In this document: positions 26,330 to 36,200 of the stretch, piece after piece
Position numbering within the stretch: the first letter of the stretch is position 1
Layout: the number at the start of each line of letters is the position of its first letter
The notes under the pieces: generated by a model
Databases searched by the model: none
Told to the model about the DNA's origin: nothing
What the model saw: the letters and a program-made list of their open reading frames with translations, nothing else
Made by a program: the position numbers and the translations under genes
NCBI GenBank assembly: GCA_900753305.1
Contig: CAADYR010000117.1
Location: 1 to 64,000 of the forward strand
Direction: 5' to 3'
DNA length: 64,000 nucleotides
Source: Lachnospiraceae bacterium
Lineage (GTDB): Bacteria; Bacillota; Clostridia; Lachnospirales; Lachnospiraceae

Positions 26330-27319
26330 TCAACAGATATCTCCAAACAGAGTTCTTATCAGCTTCTGTCTGGCTTGTTCCTGCATCGCCAGAGTCTCCA
26401 ATTTCTCGATTGTCTTATCCGGAATTCTGGATTTTCTGGAATTATAATAAAAGTTTACGATCTTCCAGAATTTATCCGGATATGCCAGACGATATGCAAG
26501 CTGTTGCCGCTCCCAATTTTCCAGTGGTCTGACTTTCTCATAAGCTTCCAGCATCCTGCTGCCCAAATGCAATGACCAGTCTGTTTTCTCCGATATCTTA
26601 CGGAATAACAGATACAAGTCCCTGACTCCACTGTCTTTTCCAAATCGCTCAAGATTAATGACATACGTGTCATTTTTGTCAAATATCACATTATGATACT
26701 GATAATCCCCATGATAGTACAGACCTGCCTGTTCAATTCGCTGTCTGTATTGTTCCATATTCTCCCGACACGCCTCATCCGTAACCTTCTGCGCTTTATC
26801 CAGAAAATAGTCATACTGTCGCAACAATGCCCGTTCAAAATCACTCTTGCTCTTTAAATGCCTTAAATAATTCTGAATGTGGCGACATTCTTTCGTATGT
26901 TTCTGCATTTCTTCCGTATAAAGGTTGCGTACAGGCAACTGCGCTGCGTCCGGCAGATTCGTCATCGACATTGCAAGATGAAGTTTAGCCATGAGAGCAA
27001 ATGCCTGGCGGATATCCTCTTCATTCTTATAACTGCATTCTCTGCCTGTAATCTGTTCCTTTAATATATATATTGTGCCATCTGTATCTTTACAGAACAG
27101 TTCACCATCTTTATTTCTAAGCAGCATATCTGTACGCACGATTTCCCGCATGCCAAGTTGTAATGCATTGAGTATTTCCAGTTTATCTGTCCTGCCTTTA
27201 TACTCTTTCAGCACTTTACAGCCCCGGGGTGTCTCACATATGATCGTTCCCCTGCCCTTGACTGTACGCACTACTTCAATATCATACTGTTCCAATATAC
27301 CCACAGCTCTGTCATTCAT
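26330..27319 (-). CDS. CotS-like kinase-fold protein
   Basis: 329 residues of the CotS/aminoglycoside phosphotransferase-like fold, common among spore coat proteins. The catalytic loop is HGDYQYHN (H203, D205, N210). The downstream metal-binding position reads VINLERFG, with Asn222 where kinases have Asp. It may be catalytically weak. Start at 27319 follows GGGGGAA, which lies in the arm of a long hairpin. Conserved upstream of nothing obvious; the cca gene precedes it. Confidence 0.7.
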   Translation of the reverse strand: MNDRAVGILEQYDIEVVRTVKGRGTIICETPRGCKVLKEYKGRTDKLEILNALQLGMREIVRTDMLLRNKDGELFCKDTDGTIYILKEQITGRECSYKNEEDIRQAFALMAKLHLAMSMTNLPDAAQLPVRNLYTEEMQKHTKECRHIQNYLRHLKSKSDFERALLRQYDYFLDKAQKVTDEACRENMEQYRQRIEQAGLYYHGDYQYHNVIFDKNDTYVINLERFGKDSGVRDLYLLFRKISEKTDWSLHLGSRMLEAYEKVRPLENWERQQLAYRLAYPDKFWKIVNFYYNSRKSRIPDKTIEKLETLAMQEQARQKLIRTLFGDIC

Positions 27320-27326
27320 AACCCAA

Positions 27327-27396
27327 ATTCCCCCACATAAGATTTTGCACGGATAACTAAGACAATCCGTTTCTCTCTATCTTATTGTGGGGGAAT
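27327..27396 (-). other. Long hairpin between cca and the CotS-like gene
   Basis: Outer arms ATTCCCCCACATAAGAT (27327-27343) and ATCTTATTGTGGGGGAAT (27379-27396) pair with a 1-nt bulge, and an inner stem ACGGAT (27349-27354)/ATCCGT (27365-27370) extends it. In the transcript the ribosome site of the CotS-like gene (GGGGGAA) lies in the 3-prime arm, so it would be masked. Confidence 0.65.
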
Positions 27397-27401
27397 ATAG
27401 T

Positions 27402-28730
27402 TTATGCATGATTTTTTACAAGTTGTGTCAGATATTCTTTTGTATTATGCTCCGGTGTCGCAATGACCTCCTCGAGCAGCTCATTCAATATTTTCCCGAT
27501 CTCTCTGCCCTTTGGTATACCTAATGCGATCAGGTCATTTCCGGTGAGTGCCAGTTCCTTTAACGATACACATTGCTTCTTATCCAGAATCTCCTGATAC
27601 AGAACCTCAACCTGTGCCAGATGTGCTTCTTTCTCCTGTCTCTGATAATTGCTCTGTGCCAGCATATCTGCATGTTTGAATAACAATACATCCGCAAAAT
27701 ACGGCTCTCCTATGGCATGTATCGCACGTCTGACTGCCCTGGGCGTTGTTTCAATGGGATAATCATGGTATTTTACCAGTTTACGCACATAGGTAATCGT
27801 ATCATTGTCAAATTTGAGCCTGCGCAGTATCTTAGCTGCCATTTCTTCTCCCACCACTGCATGTTCATGAAAGTGATCTATGCCCTGCCCGTCTGTAGTC
27901 TTAGTGGCAGGCTTACCGATATCATGCAAAAGAGCAGCAATACGCATCCCTTTATCGGGCGGAGTGTTCAGCATGCAATGCATCAGATGCTCGCCTACTG
28001 TATAACAGTGATGCGGGTTGTTCTGGGTTGTCTCAAATGCCACATCCAGCTCAGGCAAAAATACCCTGGTCATCCCTAAATGATATGCCTCTCTGATATA
28101 ATCGGGATGGGCAGACTTTAACAGCTTCACCAGTTCTGTCTGTATCCTCTCTGCACTGATATGGGACAGATTGGGGGCTAATTGCTTTATTGCAGCCTTC
28201 GTATTGTCCTCGATTCCGAATCCCAACTGCGCTGAAAAACGCACTGCACGCATCATACGAAGTGCATCCTCTGTAAAACGCTCTGTTGCTTCACCAACAC
28301 AGCGGATCACACCATCGGCAAGATCCTTCATTCCATCAAAGGCATCCACAATACCGCTCCTGTCGTTATAGGCAAACGCATTGATCGTGAAATCGCGCCT
28401 TTTAAGATCCTCAATTAAGTTCGCGGTAAAAATAACTTCCTTGGGATGTCTGCTGTCCTCATATTCACCATCTATCCGATAAGTCGTTACTTCAAAGCCT
28501 TCCCTGCCGAGCATAACGGTCACTGTACCATGTTGAATCCCGGTATCAATGGTTCGCGGAAATACTGCTTTTACCTCCAGTGGTCTGGCTGAGGTTGTAA
28601 TATCCCAGTCATCCGGTTCCCTGCCAAGAAGTGAGTCCCTGACGCAGCCACCTACAGCATATGCCTCGTATCCCGCTTCCTCCAGCGCATGAATAATATA
28701 TTGAACCTTCTCAGGTAACTGTATCTGCAT
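27402..28730 (-). CDS. cca: CCA tRNA nucleotidyltransferase with HD domain
   Basis: 442 residues from ATG 28730 (AAAGGCG upstream); a longer frame to 28838 crosses the ackA terminator. Nucleotidyltransferase head: GGCVRDSLLG, DDWDITTSA, then the RRDFTINA motif. HD domain (ALLHDIGKPATKT) follows in the C-terminal half. Adds CCA to tRNA 3-prime ends, needed because tRNA-Ser here lacks encoded CCA. No obvious partner. Confidence 0.93.
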   Translation of the reverse strand: MQIQLPEKVQYIIHALEEAGYEAYAVGGCVRDSLLGREPDDWDITTSARPLEVKAVFPRTIDTGIQHGTVTVMLGREGFEVTTYRIDGEYEDSRHPKEVIFTANLIEDLKRRDFTINAFAYNDRSGIVDAFDGMKDLADGVIRCVGEATERFTEDALRMMRAVRFSAQLGFGIEDNTKAAIKQLAPNLSHISAERIQTELVKLLKSAHPDYIREAYHLGMTRVFLPELDVAFETTQNNPHHCYTVGEHLMHCMLNTPPDKGMRIAALLHDIGKPATKTTDGQGIDHFHEHAVVGEEMAAKILRRLKFDNDTITYVRKLVKYHDYPIETTPRAVRRAIHAIGEPYFADVLLFKHADMLAQSNYQRQEKEAHLAQVEVLYQEILDKKQCVSLKELALTGNDLIALGIPKGREIGKILNELLEEVIATPEHNTKEYLTQLVKNHA

Positions 28731-28803
28731 AATTTGTCCACGCCTTTCTATATCCTGTTGTTTATTGTACCCAATGTGGTTCGTTTCGTCAAACACAGAA
28801 AAA

Positions 28804-28832
28804 GAGCACGGTCTGTAAACAACCATGCTCCC
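28804..28832 (-). terminator. ackA terminator
   Basis: GAGCACGG (28804-28811) pairs with CCATGCTC (28823-28830), one mismatch, followed on the minus strand by TTTTTC. Confidence 0.8.
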
Positions 28833-28847
28833 TATCATATATTTTGA

Positions 28848-30041
28848 TTATTTTACAAGTTCTAATGTCTGTCTGGCAATTGCAAGTTCTTCGTTTGTAG
28901 GAATTGCCATTAATGTTACCTTGCTGCCATCCTTAGAGATAATTCTCTCTTCACCGCGTACATTGTTCTTATCAGAGTCGATCTCTGTTCCCAGATAACC
29001 AAGATACTTGCAGATCTCTGCACGACCACCGATGTTATTCTCACCAACGCCTGCTGTAAATGCGATAGCATCTACACCATTCATGGCTGCTGTATAAGCA
29101 CCGATATACTTGGCAACTCTGTAGTAAAAAGCATCCAGTGCTGCTGCTGCCTGATGATTACCCTCATTTGCTGCTGCCTCAACATCTCTGAAATCAGAAG
29201 ATACGCCGGACATTCCAAGTACACCGGATTTCTTATTCAGAACTGTATTCATCTCTGCAGATGTAAGTCCTTCTTTCTGACAGATGAAATCGCAGATAGC
29301 CGGATCCATATCACCGGAACGTGTACCCATGATCAGACCCTCAAGCGGTGTCAGACCCATGGAAGTATCAACACACTTACCGTGATCTACTGCAGATACA
29401 GATGCACCATTTCCCAGATGGCATACGATGATCTTTAACTCTTCTCTCTTCTTGCCAAGAAGCTGTGCTGCTCTGGCAGATACATAGTCATGGCTTGTAC
29501 CATGGAAGCCATAACGTCTTACTTTGTATTTCTCATAATATTCATAAGGAAGTCCGTACAGATATGCTTTCTCAGGCATTGTCTGATGGAATGCAGTATC
29601 AAATACAGCTACCATAGGAACATTCGGCATGATCTCTTTACAGGAATTGATGCCGATCAGGTTAGCAGGATTGTGTAAAGGTGCAAGATCATTACACTCT
29701 TCAATTGCCTTCATAACTTCATCTGTGATCACTACGCTGGAAGCGAACTTCTCACCGCCATGTACAACACGGTGTCCTACAGCACCAATCTCATCAAGAG
29801 ACTTGATCACGCCATGCTCTGCATTGGTCAATGCATCAATTACAAGCTGAACAGCTACAGTATGGTTAGGCATGGGTGTCTCGATCCTTACCTTGTCCTT
29901 ACCTGCCGGGGTATGTGTCAGCACGCTGCCGTCAATACCGATTCTCTCGCAAAGTCCCTTTGCAAGTACAGCTTCTGAGTCGCTGTTGATTAACTGATAC
30001 TTCAATGATGAACTACCGCAATTGATTACTAAAATGTTCAT
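28848..30041 (-). CDS. ackA: Acetate kinase
   Basis: 397 residues, usual length. Makes acetate and ATP from acetyl-phosphate (substrate-level phosphorylation in fermentation). Starts MNILVINCGSSSLKYQL; later ACETATE_KINASE signature GHRVVHGG, catalytic PAICDF region, IAFTAGVGENN. No pta gene adjacent. A cre site lies just upstream of its promoter, the geometry of CcpA activation as in Bacillus ackA. Confidence 0.97.
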   Translation of the reverse strand: MNILVINCGSSSLKYQLINSDSEAVLAKGLCERIGIDGSVLTHTPAGKDKVRIETPMPNHTVAVQLVIDALTNAEHGVIKSLDEIGAVGHRVVHGGEKFASSVVITDEVMKAIEECNDLAPLHNPANLIGINSCKEIMPNVPMVAVFDTAFHQTMPEKAYLYGLPYEYYEKYKVRRYGFHGTSHDYVSARAAQLLGKKREELKIIVCHLGNGASVSAVDHGKCVDTSMGLTPLEGLIMGTRSGDMDPAICDFICQKEGLTSAEMNTVLNKKSGVLGMSGVSSDFRDVEAAANEGNHQAAAALDAFYYRVAKYIGAYTAAMNGVDAIAFTAGVGENNIGGRAEICKYLGYLGTEIDSDKNNVRGEERIISKDGSKVTLMAIPTNEELAIARQTLELVK

Positions 30042-30075
30042 GATATACCTCCGAATATGATTGATGTTCGTATTT

Positions 30076-30105
30076 CATATAATCAGTGTACTACTTTTTT
30101 GCCAA
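30076..30105 (-). promoter_or_regulatory. ackA promoter
   Basis: Minus-strand TTGGCA (30105-30100), 18-nt spacer, TATATG (30081-30076). Confidence 0.6.
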
Positions 30106-30108
30106 AAA

Positions 30109-30122
30109 TGAAAGCGCTTACA
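30109..30122 (-). promoter_or_regulatory. cre site upstream of ackA
   Basis: TGAAAGCGCTTACA matches the cre consensus TGWAARCGYTWNCA. It lies about 4 nt upstream of the -35, so CcpA bound here would likely activate ackA, as in Bacillus subtilis. Sequence match is seen; function inferred. Confidence 0.75.
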
Positions 30123-30150
30123 TTTAATTTGTTTGGTTTTTTTTCTATAC

Positions 30151-30190
30151 AAAAAGTCCGTGTATCATATTCACAATACACGGACTTTTT
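30151..30190. terminator. Bidirectional terminator after the pectinase gene
   Basis: AAAAAGTCCGTGTAT (30151-30165) pairs perfectly with ATACACGGACTTTTT (30176-30190), with T-rich tails. Confidence 0.85.
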
Positions 30191-30201
30191 AAACTTGTCA
30201 A

Positions 30202-33200
30202 TTATTCAGCAATCATAATGATCACATCTGTAAACTGTTCTGTGTCAATTGCCACATTACCGTTTTCGTTAACATTCATTGTCTTGATCAGACTGTACTT
30301 TGCCGCATCAGCATCCATCAGATAAATGTATGCTGTTTTCCCAGCGTATGCACTGCCAACATTGAAGTGAAGAGTTGCCTGGAAAGGAAGTACTGTTCTC
30401 TGTGTTGGAATCGCATGTATTGTTGCAAAATCAGCAGCAAATGCCGGAATCTCAACAAGTGTATAGCCAAGCTTCATATCTGCACCGGCTGATGTAACAG
30501 TCTGCATATCAATAGTCATTGCCGCATTCTTGCCAAAAATAACTGCAAAATATACCTTCTGACCATAATATTTCTGTAACAGAGAGGCTTTCAGTACACC
30601 ATCTGGTTCTACTACTGTCTGCTCGTAAGTGTAACCTTCCGGAAGCGCTGCCGGTGTTACTGCAAGAGGAGTCTGGTCATCAGCAATTGCAACTGTTGTT
30701 GTTTTTATCTGTGCTGCTGATGAGGCGGATGAACTGCCTGAATCAGAAGAAGAACTGTTGCTGCCTGTATTGCCCTCTACTTTACCATCTGTTTCATCAC
30801 CTATCTTGATATCTTCAGAAGCTGTACCACCAATTACACCGCCTGCCTGTGCCTTATCTGTCAGGATCAGGAATCCATGTGTATTGACAGTTCCGTCTGC
30901 ATTTCTATCAATTCCCGTAAAGTCAAGACTTTCAAACCAGTCGCTGCTTACGGTCGCTCCCTTGGAGTTGACTGATGTATAGCTGGTCACATCCCAGTAG
31001 AAGTTTGTCTCGCCATAAATCCTGCTGCTGTCCTGTGTTCCTTTGCCTTTCAGATTCTCTGTCTGATCCATGTTTTCTGTTCTGTATGAGATCACACCAT
31101 CTGCCTTATAATCTGTATTGACTGCGCTGTTGGTATAGAATGCCACATTGTAGCTTTCATTGTTAAAGGATATGGAATCAAATACCTGAATATCCGGACA
31201 ACTGTTAGAATCAATACCCTTTGCCTTGTTGAAGAAAGCGATGGAATTGTGTAATTCATGATAGCCTGACATGCTGTCTCCGCCCATCTTGAATCCGTTA
31301 CCATTACCTGCATCAATTTCTTTGCCGTCATCGCCTGTCACATAACCATTCTTATAAGCTACACAGTTCCTGATCGTTACCTTACCGATGCTGCCTGTCT
31401 GTACCTTGGCAAACAGATCCCATCCGTCATCTGCATTGTGATGTGCGATACAGCCATCAAATACATTGCCATTACCAACTGTCAGCTTCGCTGCAAATCC
31501 ATCTGCATCCTCATAACCCTTGTCTGCATTTTCATAAGAAGAGCAGTTAAGGATCAGGTTGTAGGATGGCCAGTCCTCAAATTCATCTGTTGTCAGATAT
31601 CTGCTGATCTGAAGACCTGTATTTCCGTTCCTGTAAGTCTCGATCTGATCTAATGTATTATGATCACCAGCTACCTGAATACCTTTTTGTGCATCAGCAG
31701 AACCGGTTACATCAAAGCCCTTAAAGTACCAGTAATCTCCTGCAAGTACCATACCGGCACACTTGCCGCCGAAATCAAATACCGGTCTGGAAGAAGCTTC
31801 CGGATCAGCCACCATATAGATCATGTTGTCTGCTGTACCATTGATGCCTCTTTCTACCTTAATTGTACGTGACAGATTGTAAGTACCTTCTGTAATTACG
31901 ATTGTCTGTCCTGCCTGCACATATTTTACTGCTGTGTAAACATCCAGTGGCTTCTCTTTGGTTCCATTACCGGATGCGGAACCATCTGCTGCTACATAAA
32001 TAGAATTACCTGCTTCACCATATGCCTTGTAGCTTACTGTAAAGTCAAAGCTTACAGCTTCATAGGAAGATAATACTTCATATTCGCCTGGTTTGTAGTC
32101 TTTATCCGGTGTAAAGTTTACTTTGAACTTATTATCACCATAATGAAGTGTTACATCTGTGGCCACTTTCTCATTTGCTGTTACATCATCCTTTTCTACC
32201 ACCACATTACCAGTGCTGTCTGCGATACTGAGTACGCCATCTGCATTACCATTATAGATCAACTGATAGTCTGCACTGTTGGCTGTGGACGCAGAAATGA
32301 TATTATAAGAAGGAGTTACCATGGTTACAGGCTGTTCTTCTGCCGGGGCATCATCCTCCGGTGCAATTGTCGTAAATGTAATATCCTCAAATGTGATATC
32401 TGCATTTCTGGATGCAAAGAATCCTACGTATACAGAATCCTTGTCAATGTTGTTCAATACATCAGTTCCATAATATTTATTGGTCGTTGTATTGCCATCC
32501 TGATCCGTATAGTTCACAAAATAACCTGTGTTATTTTTCTGAATCGTAAGCTTGAATTCTGTATAGGTCTTATCTACTGTTCCTGTCGGCTCTGCACCTG
32601 TATAACCACCTACAATATTGTAAGTACCGGTACCGCTATTGGCACAGGAAGTCTCCAGAGTCTTCATTGCCGTACTGAATACACTCATATCTGCAAGTGT
32701 CTTGTCTTCTTTGATATTTTCTGCTGTAACGCCTTTCTTTTCCTGAGATCCTACGCCAAGCTTCATGCTGATCTTATCACCGCTGTCAGATACCGCCGTA
32801 CCATCCCAGCAATACTCTACCTTGGTTACAGATGCCATATAAGAGTTATTCCAGAAGGTATTGCCGTCTCCATTCGTACCTACTGCATCTGCTGCCATCA
32901 GTCCAAAGCCTTCCTGTCCGTTAGATAACTTCCAGTTATTGATCCTGGCTGTTGCTGTCAGTGTAAAGTTGGTTGTTTCCGGGTCTATCTCTGTATAGTA
33001 GAAAGCAAGTCCATCTGTAGAACCGGGAACCAGTTTGCCCTTTCCATTATTGGAATATACTCTCACACTTCCTTCGTTGGCATTACCTTCATAACCATTG
33101 TTCTTGGTATCAACGCCGCTTCCAAATGCAGAGAATGCCCATTTGAGCTGTTCTTCTTTCGTTACCTTTGCTGTGATCTCAGAAGCAGGTCCTACCTCAT

Positions 33201-36200
33201 CTCCTCTGGCAGCCGCTACTGTGAAGGTATATTCCTTACCAATTGTCAGGTCTTCAACAACTGCTCTAAGTTCTTCGGTTTTTACTTCTATCTTACTGTC
33301 CTTTACTGCAACCACATATCCGTCTGCTTCTTCAACAGCTTCCCATTCCAGTTCAACACTGCCACTGCCAATGCTTGTTGCACTCTTGATACCTGGTGCT
33401 GTCAAAGGTAATACAAAGTCGATCGCATCTGATACATTGCTTACCTTATCTGTTTCGTCTTCACGTACCAGTGTAACCTTGAAGCTGTATGTTCCGCTCG
33501 CTTTTGGTGTAAAGACTACTGATATCTCTCCACCTTCTTTTAGTGAGTTTCTGGAATCTACTTCCTCTCCATCTTCATCCAGCATACTGACAACTGCCTT
33601 ATCTGCACCATCATATCCGATCTCTGCCCTGGCTGTTACAGTAATCTGTGTACCATCTTCTGACAAAGCTATATCTGTAACAGAAGGAGTTGCTACTTTA
33701 CTCCAATCCTGACGTGCAGGCTTATCAGAGCTGCTGCTTTCTTCTGTAACCACTACTTTGAAAATATAGTTGTTGTTCGTTGCACCACCTAAATAATAGG
33801 TTCCTGCTTCTGTTACTTTTAATGTAGAAATTGCTGTTGCATTCTTGGTAAGTGTTTCTGATGTCTGAGCTGCAATAGCACCTGTAGAATCAAGGATTGC
33901 CATCTGGCGGTTATCATCGCCGCCTTCTACCCACCAGATTTTCACTTCTGCTGCACCAGAGGTCGTGAATTTCACTGCATTCTTATCTGTTGCCGCTTTA
34001 CCGCCAAAGTTGATTCTCTGAGATGATTCATAACCATCATCAAAAGCCTTTGCACTTGTATCAACCTTGGATTTTGCACTGTAAAGTACTGTAAAGTAAT
34101 TATCTGTACCAGCTTTTTCGCTGTCTCCATCAGCTTTTGCACCCGCTGCGAATGTATCCAGGCTGCTTCCTTCCAATACAAATTCTGTCGTATCAGAATC
34201 TGATGGTTCGTCCGGATCTGTTGGATCTAACTTACCATCCGGAGTCTCTACTGTCATATCTTTATCTGCAAAAGCATCCCAGTCTCCGAGGAAAGCTTCC
34301 ACACTGATCGTTGTTCCATCTGTAAATTTCGGTGTGGTGATCACATGTGACCAGTCAGCACGGGATTCGCTGTTGTCAATACCATCTACCATTTCATAGG
34401 TCTGGTATTCATATACCTTGTCAGAAGTTCCTCCCAGTGTTGAATTCCAGCCAACCGGTGCGATCAGAGAAGTTCCGTCTGATGCCTGTCCTATCACTGT
34501 TGCATAATATACAACTTCACTTGTAGAAGCCTGCCATGGTCTTCCGAAATATCCCGGCTTGGACACTTCTGTAGATGCTGTATCAACACCCGGTGTTGTA
34601 GATACAATGTTGCAGTTGTACATCAGATATCCTCTGCCGGATTTCTGCTGTGCTGCTGTAATATATGCAACATCATTATTATCTTCCATTGTATTAAGTA
34701 CAAGATCACACTTCGCAAATACTGCTGTCATAGCACCAAAAATATAATCTGTTCCGCCATAAACTGCACAGTCATAGAATGCTGCTGTTACATCAGTTCC
34801 ACCGTACAGGGTGTCCTGGCGGCCGATGAATTTACAATTGTCAAAAGAGATTTCCTTGCAGTTATTTGCAATTGCAAGTGCTGCAGCTCTTTCTACATAT
34901 TTCTTATTCTGTACTGTTGTATCACCATAAGACATGGCTGCTCTCTTCACAGAACCTTCCTTTGCACTGCTCTGTGCTACAATGACATCTGCTGCTGCCT
35001 TTCTGGATACATACTGATTGAAGGAGTTTTCAAAGATAATGCCTTCTGCTTCAAATCCACTTGCTGTAATGACTACAGTTGCATTCCAATAACTTCCGTT
35101 CGTTGTACCGGAACCGGGATTTTCAAAAGAAGCATATCCATTTTTCTTATTTACTGCAAGAAGTTCTTCATCATACTTGCAGTCACTTCCCATACTGTAA
35201 TAGGTATATCCATGTCCATAATAGGAAGTAATACGTACTGCATTGTCATCAATGTCGACGCCTTTGTTCCTGGTTTCAATGCTTGGATTTCTGCTGGCAT
35301 TGACCAGTGTTACGTTGGCAACATCTACTACCAGCATTTCTTCATAATCCCCGGGCTGGATCTCGATCGTTACTCTCTGGTCATCGCTTCTGTCCATAGA
35401 ACGGACTGCATCCAGAGCATCATTGATCGAAGTATAGTCACAGTCTGTATCACCTACTGTTACTGTTGCAGCATAGGGGATTTCTTCTGTATTGTCTTTT
35501 GTAAACCTGATCGTCAATGTTACATCAGCACCATCCACAACGAGATTACCTGTCAATCCCTGCTTGAAATCTCCTGTATTATCCACCTTTACAGTATAAA
35601 TACCATCACGAAGTTGAATATCATCTGTTCCTGTAAAGGTATATACATAATCTTCTTCTACAGTCTTATCCTCATCACTGTGTCTGGTGAAGGTGAATTC
35701 TGCCTCAGCCAGATCCTCCAGTGTAGCCCCTTCGGGTTCAACTGTTACTGTGTATACAGGCTTCTTCTCGAAAGTAATGTTGATTGTACCAGCCTTGGAA
35801 GCCTTTAGTACTGCTTCACTTGTCAGTTCATAATCATCAATGCCGGATATCTCCATTGCATACTCAACACCGGATTCCAGAGTTGTTGTATAACTGGTTC
35901 CTTCAATGGTTACTACAGGCACATAAATATTATCAGACTTCAGTTCCAGCTTTAAGTTCTTTGCGGTATCCTCATCCAGTCCCTTTAACTGTCCACTCAC
36001 TTTCACAAGTTCAACCGTACCTACTGTAATGTTAAACTTCTTAGAAGTCGTGCCTTTAGCCAGAGTCAGTGTATCACTGCTTGTGATCACATAACCATCC
36101 GCATTCTTCAGTGCCACATCATAAGAATATCCCTCTCTTAAGGATGCGCTGTATGTACCATCAGATACTTTGGCGGTTGTCACATTTCCTGTTTCCTGAC

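Noticed and set aside
32143..32928. 261-codon plus-strand ORF
   Set aside because: Antisense to the pectinase coding sequence, Cys/Ile/Arg-rich composition, no ribosome site, no domain. A shadow.
35212..35808. 198-codon plus-strand ORF
   Set aside because: Also antisense to the giant pectinase; low-complexity composition and no start signal.
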